Source of the DNA: Myxococcales bacterium | GTDB taxonomy: Bacteria > Myxococcota_A > Polyangia > Palsa-1104 | Reading direction: 5' to 3' | NCBI GenBank assembly: GCA_003170275.1 | Contig: PNAM01000096.1 | Coordinates: 1 to 64,000, forward strand | Length of the DNA stretch: 64,000 bases | Part shown: piece by piece, positions 1-8,291 of the stretch | Position numbering within the stretch: the stretch's first letter is position 1 | Layout of the letters: each line of letters begins with the position of its first letter | The notes under the pieces: generated by a model | The model's database searches: none | What the model saw: the letters and a program-made list of their open reading frames with translations, nothing else | What the model was told of the DNA's origin: nothing | Program-made: the position numbers and the translations under genes

Positions 1-320
1 AATATCGCGGCATCCGCCCGGCGTTCGGCTACCCCGCCTGCCCCGATCACACCGAGAAGTCGAAGCTGTTCTCGCTGCTCGAGGCGCCGGCCCAGGGCAT
101 CACGCTCACCGAGAGCTTCGCCATGCTGCCGGCGGCCAGCGTCAGCGGCATCTACTTCGCGCACCCGCTGGCGCGCTATTTCACGGTTGGCAAGGTCGAC
201 CGCGACCAGACCGTCGCGTACGCCGCGCGCAAGGGGATGCCGCTCGCCGAGATGGAACGCTGGCTCGGGCCGACGCTCGGCTACGACCCGGCCCGGATTG
301 CCTCGTCCGACGCCGCGTAG
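1..320 (+). CDS. metH: Cobalamin-dependent methionine synthase, C-terminal end (5' part outside window)
   Basis: This is the last ~105 codons of MetH, the B12-dependent enzyme that methylates homocysteine to methionine. The frame is open from base 3 to a TAG at 318-320. The visible part is the end of the activation domain, which binds S-adenosylmethionine and re-methylates oxidised cobalamin. Recognisable family pieces are RPAFGYPACPDHTEK near the left edge, then LTESFAM, ASVSGIYFAHP, RDQTVAYAARKGM and a final WLGPTLGYDP. Catalytic and cobalamin-binding domains lie left of the window. The next gene is convergent, with its stop 6 bp away. The assignment rests on near-diagnostic C-terminal motifs; only the fragment is seen. 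Confidence 0.93.
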   Translation, partial: YRGIRPAFGYPACPDHTEKSKLFSLLEAPAQGITLTESFAMLPAASVSGIYFAHPLARYFTVGKVDRDQTVAYAARKGMPLAEMERWLGPTLGYDPARIASSDAA

Positions 321-326
321 CGGAAG

Positions 327-2051
327 CTACTGGCAGGTCTGTCCGCAGATCGAGCCGACCTCGCCCACGCACACCGAGTCCCACTTGGTGCCGCAGCAAT
401 AGCTGTCCGCCGCGCAGATCTTGGTCGCGCAAGGGTCGCAGCTCGACACCAGCTTGGTGCCGGCGGTGCAGATGGCGTGGCTGCAGGTACTGCCGGTGCC
501 GCCGCCGCCGCCGCCGGTTGTCCCGCCGCCGCCGGTTGTCCCGCCGCCGCCGGTGCAGGTGGTCTGGCCGCAGATCGACGACACCTCGCCCACGCACTGC
601 CCGTCCCATGCGGTGGTGCAGCAGTAGGCGTCCTTGGCGCAGATCTTGGTCGCGCAGGGATCGCACGCCGCAACCAGCTGGGCCCCTGCCGAGCAGATCG
701 CGTGGGTGCAGGCCGTGCCGCCGCCGCCACCGCCGCCGCCGGTCGTGCTACCGTCGGTGCCGCCGCCGCCACCACCACCGGTTGTGCCGCCATCGGTGCC
801 GCCGCCGGTACCGCCGCCGCCGCCGCCGGTCGCGCCCGCCAACACCGCGCCGTTGGGCGTGCCGTTGCCGGTCGGCCCGTCATAACCGGCCTTGGCCGTG
901 CACAGATAGGATCCGCTGCAGCTGCCGTTGCTGCCCGTGGTCACGTCGAAGAACGCGGTCGGGTTGGTGTACGACAGCGATCCGTCCGCCGAGCCGTGGT
1001 TGGTGAGCGCGAAGATGCCGGCGACGATCGGCGACGCCGCGCTGGTGCCACCGAAGACCGCCCAGCCGCCCGAGCCGTAGCTGTCGTAGACCGCCACGCC
1101 GGTGTTCGGATCGGCGACCGCCGAGACGTCGGCGACCGTGCGCTTGGCGCAACCGGTGTCCTTCTGCCACGAGGGCTTCGCCGTATAGCTCGAGCAGCCC
1201 GACCCGGTCCCGCCCTGCGAATTGGTGGTCGAGCCCCACACGCCCTCGACCCAGCCGCGCGCCGCCGACGCCGACTTGGTGAGCGCGGTGCCGCCGACTG
1301 CCGTCACGTACTTCGAGGAGGCCGGGTATTGCGCGCCGTAGCCGTTGTCGCCCGCCGACACGAAGATGCCGATGCCGGGATGATTGAAGTAGGTGGTGTC
1401 GGACTGCGTGTCGGAGCTGTCTTCCGAGCCACCATAGCTGTTCGAGACCACCGTCGCACCCAGCTTGACCGCGGTGTTGAGCGCGGCGCCCAGGTTGTTC
1501 TGCGTCGCCGAGGTGGCTTCCACCAGCAGGATCTTGCAGTTCGGGCAGACCGCCGAGGCCATCTCGAGATCGAGCATGATCTCACCGGCCCAGCCCTGAT
1601 TCGCTGTCGGATAGCTGCCCTGCACGCCGCTCTGGTTCACCTTGCGGAAGCAGCCATTGGCGGTGGTGCACGCCGGCAGGCCGTAGTTGCTGCGGTAGGT
1701 CGCCAGATCGCTCTCGGCGTTGGGGTCGTCCTGCGCGTCGACGATGCCGATGGTCGCGCCCGCGCCGCCGGAGGTGTTGAGCTTGTACGCGCTGGCCAGG
1801 TCGGCGGGACCGAAGCCCTGCGCGGTCGCCAGCGGCGTGACGTTTCCGTTCGCGTCGGTGCGTACGTGCGCATCGCAGGCCATCATGCCCGGCACGTCGC
1901 TCTTCGCGCACACCCGCTTGTGCGGCAGCTTGGGAACTGCCGCGAGCTCTGACTCGGCGCGATCGGTGCCGTCGCCGATCTCTCCGGCGACGCAAGCCGA
2001 AAAGAGAAGAGCCGAAAGAACGAGTGTCCGCTGCAGAGCTGTCCGTTTCAT
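327..2051 (-). CDS. Secreted sedolisin-type (S53) serine-carboxyl peptidase with two C-terminal Cys modules
   Basis: 574 residues. The N-terminus is a hydrophobic export signal ending LLFSAC at residues 15-20, so it may be a lipoprotein, although the lipobox is imperfect. The catalytic pattern fits S53 sedolisins rather than subtilisins: Glu157 and Asp161 in GEIMLD, the oxyanion Asp235 in SAGDNG, and Ser337 in GGTSAASP. A propeptide-like stretch is short compared with classical sedolisins. After about residue 405 come Gly-rich linkers and two nearly identical 52-residue modules (448-499 and 523-574), each with ten or more Cys and a CDPCATKIC core. Such modules end many myxobacterial secreted proteins. 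GGAGG lies a few bases before the ATG. Fold and catalysis are well supported; the substrate is unknown. Confidence 0.9.
   Translation of the reverse strand: MKRTALQRTLVLSALLFSACVAGEIGDGTDRAESELAAVPKLPHKRVCAKSDVPGMMACDAHVRTDANGNVTPLATAQGFGPADLASAYKLNTSGGAGATIGIVDAQDDPNAESDLATYRSNYGLPACTTANGCFRKVNQSGVQGSYPTANQGWAGEIMLDLEMASAVCPNCKILLVEATSATQNNLGAALNTAVKLGATVVSNSYGGSEDSSDTQSDTTYFNHPGIGIFVSAGDNGYGAQYPASSKYVTAVGGTALTKSASAARGWVEGVWGSTTNSQGGTGSGCSSYTAKPSWQKDTGCAKRTVADVSAVADPNTGVAVYDSYGSGGWAVFGGTSAASPIVAGIFALTNHGSADGSLSYTNPTAFFDVTTGSNGSCSGSYLCTAKAGYDGPTGNGTPNGAVLAGATGGGGGGTGGGTDGGTTGGGGGGGTDGSTTGGGGGGGGTACTHAICSAGAQLVAACDPCATKICAKDAYCCTTAWDGQCVGEVSSICGQTTCTGGGGTTGGGGTTGGGGGGTGSTCSHAICTAGTKLVSSCDPCATKICAADSYCCGTKWDSVCVGEVGSICGQTCQ
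330..710 (-). repeat. Two direct repeats encoding Cys-rich modules with a Gly-rich spacer
   Basis: The copies at 555-710 and 330-485 each encode 52 residues with the same Cys spacing (C-x4-C, CDPCA, YCC, C-x7-C). They are separated by a 23-residue Gly/Thr linker whose DNA is a run of GGC/GGT-type triplets. The intact frame and conserved Cys argue for domain duplication under selection. Homologous recombination between copies could remove one module. Confidence 0.8.
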
Positions 2052-2519
2052 GAAGCCTCCTCGAGTCCCCCGGGTCCGAGGTAACGCTCAGCAAGTGACG
2101 CGCCACAACGCGCGACGGCGCGATCGGATGAATGGGGACCCATCCAATGCGATCGAAAGGCCGCGAACTGCCCGGTGCGCGCGCGCTTCCGACGGTGCGC
2201 ACGATCGAGTGGTGCGCATCGTGCGCGCGTGGGGTCGAGACTACGCAGCGGGGCAGAACGCGGCGAGCTCCCAGCGCGCGCGACGGAGGCGCATGTGCGC
2301 GAGGGTGAGCGCTCGCGGCTCATTGGCGCACCACACGAATGGTTGCAGTCGGAAATGCGGCGCTGCGCGATCCCCTCGTACAGCCGGTTTCGCGACCTGC
2401 AGCCGATCGTGTGCGGGGGTGCGGCCCCAGGGGCCGCGCGACTCAGGGGAGGATCGCGACGGCGATCTCGCGTGGGCGGGGCATTCTGGGCGATTGCTTT
2501 TCGCGATTCGGTGTCCTAC
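2052..2519. other. Intergenic region between divergent genes; no gene recognised
   Basis: I see no credible coding region in these 468 bases. The left end carries the GGAGG ribosome site of the peptidase. A 9-bp inverted repeat (GCGCACGAT at 2197-2205, ATCGTGCGC at 2218-2226) sits mid-region, next to two copies of GGTGCGCA. It could be a regulator site or a hairpin. No -35/-10 pair stands out. Its length and non-coding character suggest it holds promoters for both flanking genes. Confidence 0.45.
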
Positions 2520-2855
2520 ATGTCCGGTATGCAACTCCCCGTCGCTGCGTTCTTGATTCTCGCGCCTGCGTTTGCGTGCGCCGGCTCTCAGCTTCGCGCG
2601 CCCCAGCGCGACGCCGTGCTCGCCAGCTGGCGCGCGCTCACGCCCGAAACGGTCGAAGCGCGCAAGCTCGAGGCGCTGCCCCAGGGCCTCGTCTTCGAGC
2701 GCATCGACGTCAGCGAGCAGATCAGGTCTGCCAGCTTCGGCCACACCACCACGTTGCTGGTGCCGCCCGGTGGCAAGCAGTTCTACGTCGAGTACGGGCG
2801 CAGCACGAACCGGCCGGGCGGATTCTTCGGCCCGTTTCCGGTCGCGGCAAAGTAG
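2520..2855 (+). CDS. Small exported protein of unknown function
   Basis: About 111 residues. The frame stays open further upstream, but coding character starts with the export signal. The two candidate ATGs are 2520 and 2529, and neither has a clear ribosome site. The signal core VAAFLILAPAFACAG could be cut as a lipoprotein at Cys or by signal peptidase I after AFA; the lipobox is weak. The mature part (about 90 residues) has no recognised motif; it is mixed charged/hydrophobic and ends with a Gly/Pro-rich RPGGFFGPFPV tail. The symporter gene starts 9 bp downstream, so the two are probably co-transcribed. Function unknown. Confidence 0.6.
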   Translation: MSGMQLPVAAFLILAPAFACAGSQLRAPQRDAVLASWRALTPETVEARKLEALPQGLVFERIDVSEQIRSASFGHTTTLLVPPGGKQFYVEYGRSTNRPGGFFGPFPVAAK

Positions 2856-2864
2856 CGTCCGACA

Positions 2865-4082
2865 ATGGCCCAACGTCGTCGGATCACGCTGACGCAGCAG
2901 ATCTTCATCGGGCTCGCGGCCGGCATCGCCGCGGGCGCGCTGGTCAGCCACTACGCGCCGGAGCGCGCGATCTTGTTCCGGCCGTTCAGCCAGATCTTTC
3001 TCCGGCTGATCAAGATGATCATCGCGCCGCTGATCTTCTCCAGCCTGGTCGCCGGGATCGCCGGCGCAGGACACGTGCGGGTGGTGGGACGCATGGGCCT
3101 GCGCGCGCTGATCTACTTCGAGGTGGTGACCACGCTCGCGTTGGCCATCGGGCTGGTCGCGGTGAACCTGACGCGGCCGGGCGTGGGCGTGAACCTGCCG
3201 CCGCCGGGCGTCGCCGAGATCGTCGCCAAGGCGCAGACCTGGTCGGACGTTCTCTTGCACACGGTGCCCACGTCCGTGGTTCAGGCGATGGCGGAGAACG
3301 ACGTGCTGCAGATCGTGATCTTCAGCATCTTCTTCGCGATCGCGCTGGGAATGATCGGCGACAAGGGTAAGGCGGTGATCGCCCTGTGCGAGGGAATCAC
3401 CGAGACCATGTTCAAGCTCACCGACATGGTCATGCGCTATGCGCCGATCGGCGTGGGCGCGGCGATCGCGTACACCGTCGGGCACGGCGGGCTGAAGGTG
3501 CTGTGGAACCTGGCGTGGCTGGTGGGCACGCTGTACGCCGCGCTGATCGCGTTCCTGGTGCTGGTGCTGTGGCCGATCGCGCTGGTGTTCCGCGTGCCGG
3601 TCAAACGGTTCTTCCGCGCGGTGAAGGAGCCGGCGCTGATCGCGTTCTCCACCACCTCGAGCGAGGCCGCGCTGCCGCGCGCGATGGAGGCGATGGAGGG
3701 GCTGGGCATCCCGCGCAGCATCGTCGCGTTCATCCTGCCGCTCGGCTACAGCTTCAACCTCGACGGGTCGACGCTCTATCTCTCGCTGGCCGCGGTGTTC
3801 GTGTCGCAGGCCGCCAACGTGCACCTGTCGATCGGCCAGCAGATCACCATGCTGCTCACGCTCATGCTCACGTCCAAGGGTGTGGCCGGCGTACCGCGCG
3901 CGTCGCTGGTGATCCTGGCCGGCACGCTGGCCAGCTACGGGCTGCCGCTCGAGGGCATCACGCTGATCCTCGGCGTCGACGAGCTCATGGACATGGCGCG
4001 CACCATGGTCAACGTGATCGGCAACTGCCTGGCGACGGTGGTGGTGGCGCGCTGGGAAGGCGTGACGATCAACGATACTTGA
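2865..4082 (+). CDS. Dicarboxylate/amino acid:cation symporter (DAACS family)
   Basis: 405 residues, the usual length for GltP/DctA-type secondary transporters, which carry glutamate, aspartate or C4-dicarboxylates with Na+ or H+. Family signatures are present in order: the serine-rich hairpin HP1 (STTSSEAALP, about 262-271), the TM7 cation-site motif SFNLDGST (296-303), HP2 (SKGVAGVPRAS, 337-347) and TM8 (Asp372, Arg379, Asn383, Asn387 in DELMDMARTMVNVIGN). The TM8 pattern is closer to glutamate/aspartate carriers than to DctA, but I would not fix the substrate from sequence alone. It is an inner-membrane protein. The 3' end overlaps the convergent PLP-enzyme gene by 14 bp. Confidence 0.93.
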   Translation: MAQRRRITLTQQIFIGLAAGIAAGALVSHYAPERAILFRPFSQIFLRLIKMIIAPLIFSSLVAGIAGAGHVRVVGRMGLRALIYFEVVTTLALAIGLVAVNLTRPGVGVNLPPPGVAEIVAKAQTWSDVLLHTVPTSVVQAMAENDVLQIVIFSIFFAIALGMIGDKGKAVIALCEGITETMFKLTDMVMRYAPIGVGAAIAYTVGHGGLKVLWNLAWLVGTLYAALIAFLVLVLWPIALVFRVPVKRFFRAVKEPALIAFSTTSSEAALPRAMEAMEGLGIPRSIVAFILPLGYSFNLDGSTLYLSLAAVFVSQAANVHLSIGQQITMLLTLMLTSKGVAGVPRASLVILAGTLASYGLPLEGITLILGVDELMDMARTMVNVIGNCLATVVVARWEGVTINDT

Positions 4083-5187
4083 GGCCGGTGCCGGTGTTGA
4101 AGATCACCACCCGCTCGCCGTCCTCGATGAAGCCGCTCGCGCGCAGGCGCTCGAACGCCGCCCACGCCGCGCCGCCTTCGGGGCACAGGTCGATGCCGGT
4201 CTTGGCGGAGATCCGTTGCGCGGCCGGCGCGATCTCGTGCTCCGGCACCGCGACCGCAGTTCCTTTGGTCTCGCGCAGCGCGCGCAGGCAGAGGAAGCCG
4301 CCGATCGGCGACGGCACGCGCAGCCCGTAGGCCTGCGTGGTCGCGTTCTCCCACGGGCGCGTCACCTCGTCGCCCGCGTCGAAGCCGCGCACCACCGGCG
4401 CGCAGCCCGCGGCCTGCACCGAGACCAGCCGCGGGCGCGTCTTGCCCATCGGCCAACCGAGCGCCTGCATCTCGTCGAACGCCTTCCACATGCCGACGAG
4501 GCCGGTGCCGCCGCCGGTCGGATACAAGATCACGTCGGGCAGCTTGCCGTCGAGCTGTTCGTAGAGCTCGTAGGCCATGGTCTTCTTGCCCTCGATGCGA
4601 TAGGGCTCCTTGAGCGTCGACACGTCGAACGCGTGTTTGGGCCCGTGCTCGCGCAGCCACTTGCCGCAGTCGGCGATCGTGCCCGGCAGAAGGTGCACCT
4701 GGGCGCCGTAGTGCTCGCACTCCTGGGAAAACGCGCGCGGCGTGTCCTCGGGCATGGTCACCACCACCGGGAGCCCGGCGGCCGCGCCATATGCGGCGAG
4801 CGCGCCCGCCGCGTTGCCGGCCGACGGGGCGCACAGCGCGCGAGCACCGAGCGCGCGCGCCATCGACACCGCCAGCGCCAGGCCGCGCGCCTTGAACGAG
4901 CCGGTCGGATTGCGCGACTCGTCCTTGATCCACACGTGTTCGCCCACCGGCACGAGCGGCGTCCACCCCTCGACCAGGCTCACCGCGTCGGCCGGCGCGA
5001 TCGGCAGCACCTCGCGGTAGCGCCACAACGAGGCGGGCCGCCCGGCCAGATCCGCGGGCGCGAGCTTGATCTGCGCGAGCGGGTAGTCCACCCGCAACGG
5101 CATCCCGCAGCTCGTGCACACCGTCTGCAGCACCGTCGGATCGTGCGCCGCCTGACAGCGAAAGCAGGACAACGTGAAGGTAAACAT
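4069..5187 (-). CDS. Threonine synthase-like PLP enzyme (fold type II)
   Basis: 372 residues from the ATG at 5187; upstream in-frame codons run into the divergent gene and are not needed. An N-terminal zinc-ribbon-like segment has CFRC (8-11) and CTSCG (24-28). The PLP lysine is Lys99 in NPTGSFKARG, and a glycine-rich phosphate loop TGGGTG follows. This architecture matches threonine synthases that convert O-phosphohomoserine to threonine. The motif reads FKAR rather than the classic FKDR, as also seen in threonine-synthase paralogues, so a related lyase is possible. The start lies 40 bp from the divergent ribbon-helix-helix gene. The 3' end overlaps the symporter gene. Confidence 0.85.
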   Translation of the reverse strand: MFTFTLSCFRCQAAHDPTVLQTVCTSCGMPLRVDYPLAQIKLAPADLAGRPASLWRYREVLPIAPADAVSLVEGWTPLVPVGEHVWIKDESRNPTGSFKARGLALAVSMARALGARALCAPSAGNAAGALAAYGAAAGLPVVVTMPEDTPRAFSQECEHYGAQVHLLPGTIADCGKWLREHGPKHAFDVSTLKEPYRIEGKKTMAYELYEQLDGKLPDVILYPTGGGTGLVGMWKAFDEMQALGWPMGKTRPRLVSVQAAGCAPVVRGFDAGDEVTRPWENATTQAYGLRVPSPIGGFLCLRALRETKGTAVAVPEHEIAPAAQRISAKTGIDLCPEGGAAWAAFERLRASGFIEDGERVVIFNTGTGLKYR

Positions 5188-5227
5188 CGGCTGGCATCCT
5201 GACACGAAACGCGCTGTAATATCTCGT

Positions 5228-5707
5228 ATGACGACAAAACGCGCGGCGGCGAAGGCGGCCGGCAAGGGCCGGGGTCGCAAGCCGATGGCCGACGCCGAGC
5301 GCAAGGACAAGCTGGTGCAGACCCGCGTGCCCGGCGATCTCGACGAGACGCTCCGTGAAGAGGCCAAGAAGAAGCGCGTGAGCGTGTCGCAGCTGATCCG
5401 CAACGTGCTCGAAGACACCTTCGATCTGGTGGACAACGTGGTGGCCGAGACGGTGAGCTTCGGGCAGACCGTCAAGCGCGACGCCAGGCGCATCGCCGAA
5501 TCGGCGCAGGGGCTGCGCTCGTCGCCGCCGCCGGTGCATGCGATCGATACCGTCTACGCCTGGCAGCGCGTGATCCTCAACCGCCCCGGCGTGTGTGAGA
5601 ACTGCGGCAAGTCGCTCGCCAAGGGCGCGGACGGCATGGTCGGCCTCAACGAGGATCCATCCGCGCCGCCCGTCTGGCGCTGTCTAAGCTGCGGCGCTCA
5701 GCGGTAG
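5228..5707 (+). CDS. Ribbon-helix-helix-like DNA-binding protein with C-terminal zinc ribbon
   Basis: 159 residues from the ATG at 5228, chosen because the protein then opens with a basic Ala/Lys tail (KRAAAKAAGKGRGRK). Residues ~30-60 (TRVPGDLDETLREEAKKKRVSVSQLIRNVLED) have the strand-helix-helix pattern of Arc/CopG proteins, which bind DNA as dimers. A middle helix follows, then a zinc ribbon with CENCGKSL and CLSCGAQ near the C-terminus. The combination suggests a small transcription regulator or nucleoid-associated protein. It is divergent from the threonine-synthase-like gene across 40 bp and could control it, which is inference. Its 3' end overlaps the convergent desaturase by 24 bp. 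Confidence 0.75.
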   Translation: MTTKRAAAKAAGKGRGRKPMADAERKDKLVQTRVPGDLDETLREEAKKKRVSVSQLIRNVLEDTFDLVDNVVAETVSFGQTVKRDARRIAESAQGLRSSPPPVHAIDTVYAWQRVILNRPGVCENCGKSLAKGADGMVGLNEDPSAPPVWRCLSCGAQR

Positions 5708-6841
5708 CTTCGCCGGCGTTTCCACCGGAGCCGGCGCGGGCGCGACCGACGCAACCGACGCGGCCGGCGCATCGGGTTTCGACAGCTGCCAGAGCCGCTT
5801 CAGCACCTTGCCGATGGTCTTGCCCCACGACTCCGAGCGGTACTCGACGCCGTACACCGCGCACAGGTGCTTCACCTCCGGCGCGACCTGGCGCAGCCGG
5901 TTGGTGGGGAAGCGCGGGAACAGGTGGTGCTCGATCTGCCGGTCGAGCCCGCCGCACAACTGCGAGACCGGCAGCGACACCTCGTAGTTGTTCGCCGCCT
6001 CGATCTGCATCTTGTACCACTCGCCGCGGCCATGGGCCTTGGTCCCGTCGCCGTAGGTGGCGACGTCCTCGCCGACGTGCCCGCAGTAGATGGTGGCCGC
6101 GGTGTAGTAGTCGCGCACCGTCGAGGCCAGCCAGTTGCCGAGCAGCACCTTGCCGAAGAACGGTCCGGCCAACGCCGGGTACATCACGTACTCCTTGGCG
6201 TAGTAGGGCACGTACTTGCGCAACGCCTTGGTCCACGCGGTGCGGATCGTCGCCGGCGTGCGCTCCTCGAGGAAGTCGAACTCCTCGGGGCGCCCGTTGC
6301 CGGCCATCGCATCGATCACGCCGGTGAAGTGCAGGTTCATGCCGAACATGAAGTGCGACGACTCGAGCAGCAGGAACGGCACCTGGATGCGGTGCGCGAG
6401 CCGATGCGGGGTGTTCTGCGTGAGTCGCACCGGGCCGAAGTGGATGTCGGGATCGCGCCCGGCCACGTTCGTATATTGGTGGTGTCGCACGTTGTGGCCG
6501 TACTTCCAGGACTCCTCGTCGATCGGCGTCTCCCAGCGAAAGTCCTTCGACTCGAACGCCTCGGCGCCCTCCAGCCCGTCGAACGCGCCGTGCAGCGCGG
6601 TGTGGCCGATCTCGGTCGCCTCGAGCTGCTTGTGCAGCCACAGCGCCGCCACGCCGGCCAGAAAGCTCACCGGCTCGGGGCTGAAATGGATCAGCGTGCG
6701 CCCGGCCAACTCCATGCTGCGCGAGAACCGGCGCACCTTCTTGATGTAGGCCACGTCCTCGTCGCCGATCTGCGCCTCGATGCGGGTGCGGATCTCGTCG
6801 ATCGCCAGCCCAAACTCTTTCAAGCGGTTCTTGTCATCCAC
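5684..6841 (-). CDS. Membrane fatty-acid desaturase (three His boxes)
   Basis: 385 residues starting at GTG 6841. AGGAGG sits six bases before this GTG and decides the start; the frame is open further upstream without a better site. The di-iron His boxes are HTALH (80-84), HNVRHH (116-121) and QIEHH (302-306). The Gln in the third box is typical of front-end and some acyl-lipid desaturases. No cytochrome b5 domain is fused, so electrons must come from a separate donor. The enzyme inserts a double bond into lipid acyl chains in the membrane. It is divergent from the AarF/UbiB gene across 66 bp carrying inverted repeats, so the two are probably co-regulated. The C-terminal ~35 residues are Ala/Pro-rich. 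Confidence 0.9.
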   Translation of the reverse strand: MDDKNRLKEFGLAIDEIRTRIEAQIGDEDVAYIKKVRRFSRSMELAGRTLIHFSPEPVSFLAGVAALWLHKQLEATEIGHTALHGAFDGLEGAEAFESKDFRWETPIDEESWKYGHNVRHHQYTNVAGRDPDIHFGPVRLTQNTPHRLAHRIQVPFLLLESSHFMFGMNLHFTGVIDAMAGNGRPEEFDFLEERTPATIRTAWTKALRKYVPYYAKEYVMYPALAGPFFGKVLLGNWLASTVRDYYTAATIYCGHVGEDVATYGDGTKAHGRGEWYKMQIEAANNYEVSLPVSQLCGGLDRQIEHHLFPRFPTNRLRQVAPEVKHLCAVYGVEYRSESWGKTIGKVLKRLWQLSKPDAPAASVASVAPAPAPVETPAKLPLSAAA

Positions 6842-6852
6842 TTGCGTCCTCC

Positions 6853-6890
6853 TGTAATCTGTTGTATTACAAAATATGATGTTGTCAACA
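6853..6890. promoter_or_regulatory. AT-rich divergent promoter/operator between desaturase and AarF-like genes
   Basis: Two palindromes stand out in this otherwise GC-rich DNA. TGTAAT (6853-6858) and ATTACA (6866-6871) form a perfect 6-bp inverted repeat with a 7-base spacer. TGTTG-T-CAACA (6880-6890) is a second. Read leftward, TTGACA followed 16 bases later by TACAAC is a plausible -35/-10 for the desaturase, and the first palindrome would overlap that -10. This geometry fits repression by a TetR- or FadR-like lipid-responsive regulator, which is inference. Ribosome sites AGGAGG exist for both genes (6849-6854 complement; 6895-6900). Confidence 0.55.
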
Positions 6891-6907
6891 CCCCAGGAGG
6901 GAAGCGC

Positions 6908-8275
6908 ATGATTTCCGAGGTAAATGAGTTTCTGACCGGGATCGAGAAGACTGCGTGGGAGCTCCGCTCGATCTCCGATGAGCTGGGCGACTGGTCGCAC
7001 AAGGGCAAGCGCGTCTCGGCGACGGGCTGGATGCTGACCAAGCTGGTGGCCGATTACCGCGCATTCGGTATCTACTCGGCCTTCCTTACTCGCAAGAAAT
7101 CGGCCGAGGTGCGCGAGAAGCTGCACCGCCGCAACGCGCGCCGCTTCTACGACACCTCGGTCGCGCAGAAGGGCGCCTTTCTCAAATTGGGGCAAATGTT
7201 GTCCGCGCGCCCGGACCTTCTACCGGCCAGCTGGGTCGCGCAGCTCGCCGGGCTGCAGGACGACGCGCCGGCCGAGCCGTTCGAATCGATCCGCGCGGTG
7301 ATCGAGGCCGAGCTGGGCCCGATCGCCGAACGCTTCCGCTCGTTCGACGAGGTGCCGCTGGCCGCGGCCTCGATCGGCCAGGTGCACCGCGCGGTGACTC
7401 GCGACGGCCGGGAGGTGGCGGTCAAGGTGCAGCGGCCCGGGATCGCCGAGCTGATCGAGCACGACCTCTCGCTGCTCGAGGTGTTCCTCGAGGCGATGAA
7501 GGGCATGTTGCCGCCCGCCGATTATCCGACCATCACCACCGAGGTGCGCGAGCGCGTGCGCGGCGAGCTGGACTACCCGGCCGAGGCGCAGTCGATGACC
7601 GAGGTCGCGCGCTTCTTCGAGGACATGCCGGGTGTTCGGGTGCCGCGGCCGATCGGGGAGCTGTGCGGAGCGCGCGTGCTCACCGCCGAGTACATCGAAG
7701 GCGAGAAGATCACCACGCGGCTCGACGGGGCATCGCCCGAGGAGCGCTCCGAGATCCTCGGCACGCTGCTCGAGGTGTACCTGCGCCAGATCCTCGAGGC
7801 CGGGCGTTTCCAGGCCGATCCGCACCCGGGCAACTTCCTGGTGACGCGCGCCGGAGACCTGGTGCTGCTCGATTTCGGCTGCATGCGCCTGCTCGACGAC
7901 CAGGTGCGGCTGGGGTATCGCGAGCTGGTGCAGCTGTTCCTGGCCGGCGATCGCGAGCGACTGGCGGCGCTGTTCGAACGCCTCGGCTTCCAGACCCGCA
8001 GCGGCCGGCCCGACACGCTGCAGGCGTTCGCCGGCGCGCTGCTCGACGGATTTCGCCAGGCTGCGGCAAAGGGGACCTTCGCCTGGCCCACACGCGAGGA
8101 GCTGTTTGCCTCGGCGTCGGGCGTGATGGCGGCGGCGCAGGACGATCCGGTGACCCGCATCCCGCCCGAGTTCGTGATGATCGGCCGCGTGTTCGGCACG
8201 CTCGGCGGGCTCTTCCAGCACTACCGGCCGCAGATCGACTACGCGCGCCGCGTCCTGCCCCACTTGTTCAAATAG
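6908..8275 (+). CDS. AarF/UbiB (ABC1/ADCK) family kinase-like protein
   Basis: 455 residues from ATG 6908, with AGGAGG seven bases upstream. Family hallmarks are the KLGQ motif of the N-terminal extension (93-96), the Ala-rich loop AAASIGQVH (152-160) replacing the glycine-rich loop, Lys173 in VAVKVQRPG, then ADPHPGN and LLDFG for metal and ATP binding. Members support ubiquinone synthesis (UbiB) or lipid handling and bind or hydrolyse ATP. The protein lacks the long C-terminal hydrophobic pair of classical UbiB. Its position opposite a desaturase across a shared operator suggests a membrane-lipid role rather than quinone synthesis; that is inference. Confidence 0.88.
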   Translation: MISEVNEFLTGIEKTAWELRSISDELGDWSHKGKRVSATGWMLTKLVADYRAFGIYSAFLTRKKSAEVREKLHRRNARRFYDTSVAQKGAFLKLGQMLSARPDLLPASWVAQLAGLQDDAPAEPFESIRAVIEAELGPIAERFRSFDEVPLAAASIGQVHRAVTRDGREVAVKVQRPGIAELIEHDLSLLEVFLEAMKGMLPPADYPTITTEVRERVRGELDYPAEAQSMTEVARFFEDMPGVRVPRPIGELCGARVLTAEYIEGEKITTRLDGASPEERSEILGTLLEVYLRQILEAGRFQADPHPGNFLVTRAGDLVLLDFGCMRLLDDQVRLGYRELVQLFLAGDRERLAALFERLGFQTRSGRPDTLQAFAGALLDGFRQAAAKGTFAWPTREELFASASGVMAAAQDDPVTRIPPEFVMIGRVFGTLGGLFQHYRPQIDYARRVLPHLFK

Positions 8276-8291
8276 CCGCTATCCTGAAGGC

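Noticed and set aside
481..850. Tandem triplet repeats as a CRISPR or satellite array
   Set aside because: The GCC/GGT-like triplets code in frame for Gly linkers of the peptidase; there are no spacers of fixed length.
2175..2519. N-terminal extension of the small exported protein
   Set aside because: The upstream part of the open frame is Arg-rich non-coding-like sequence; the signal peptide begins at 2520 or 2529.
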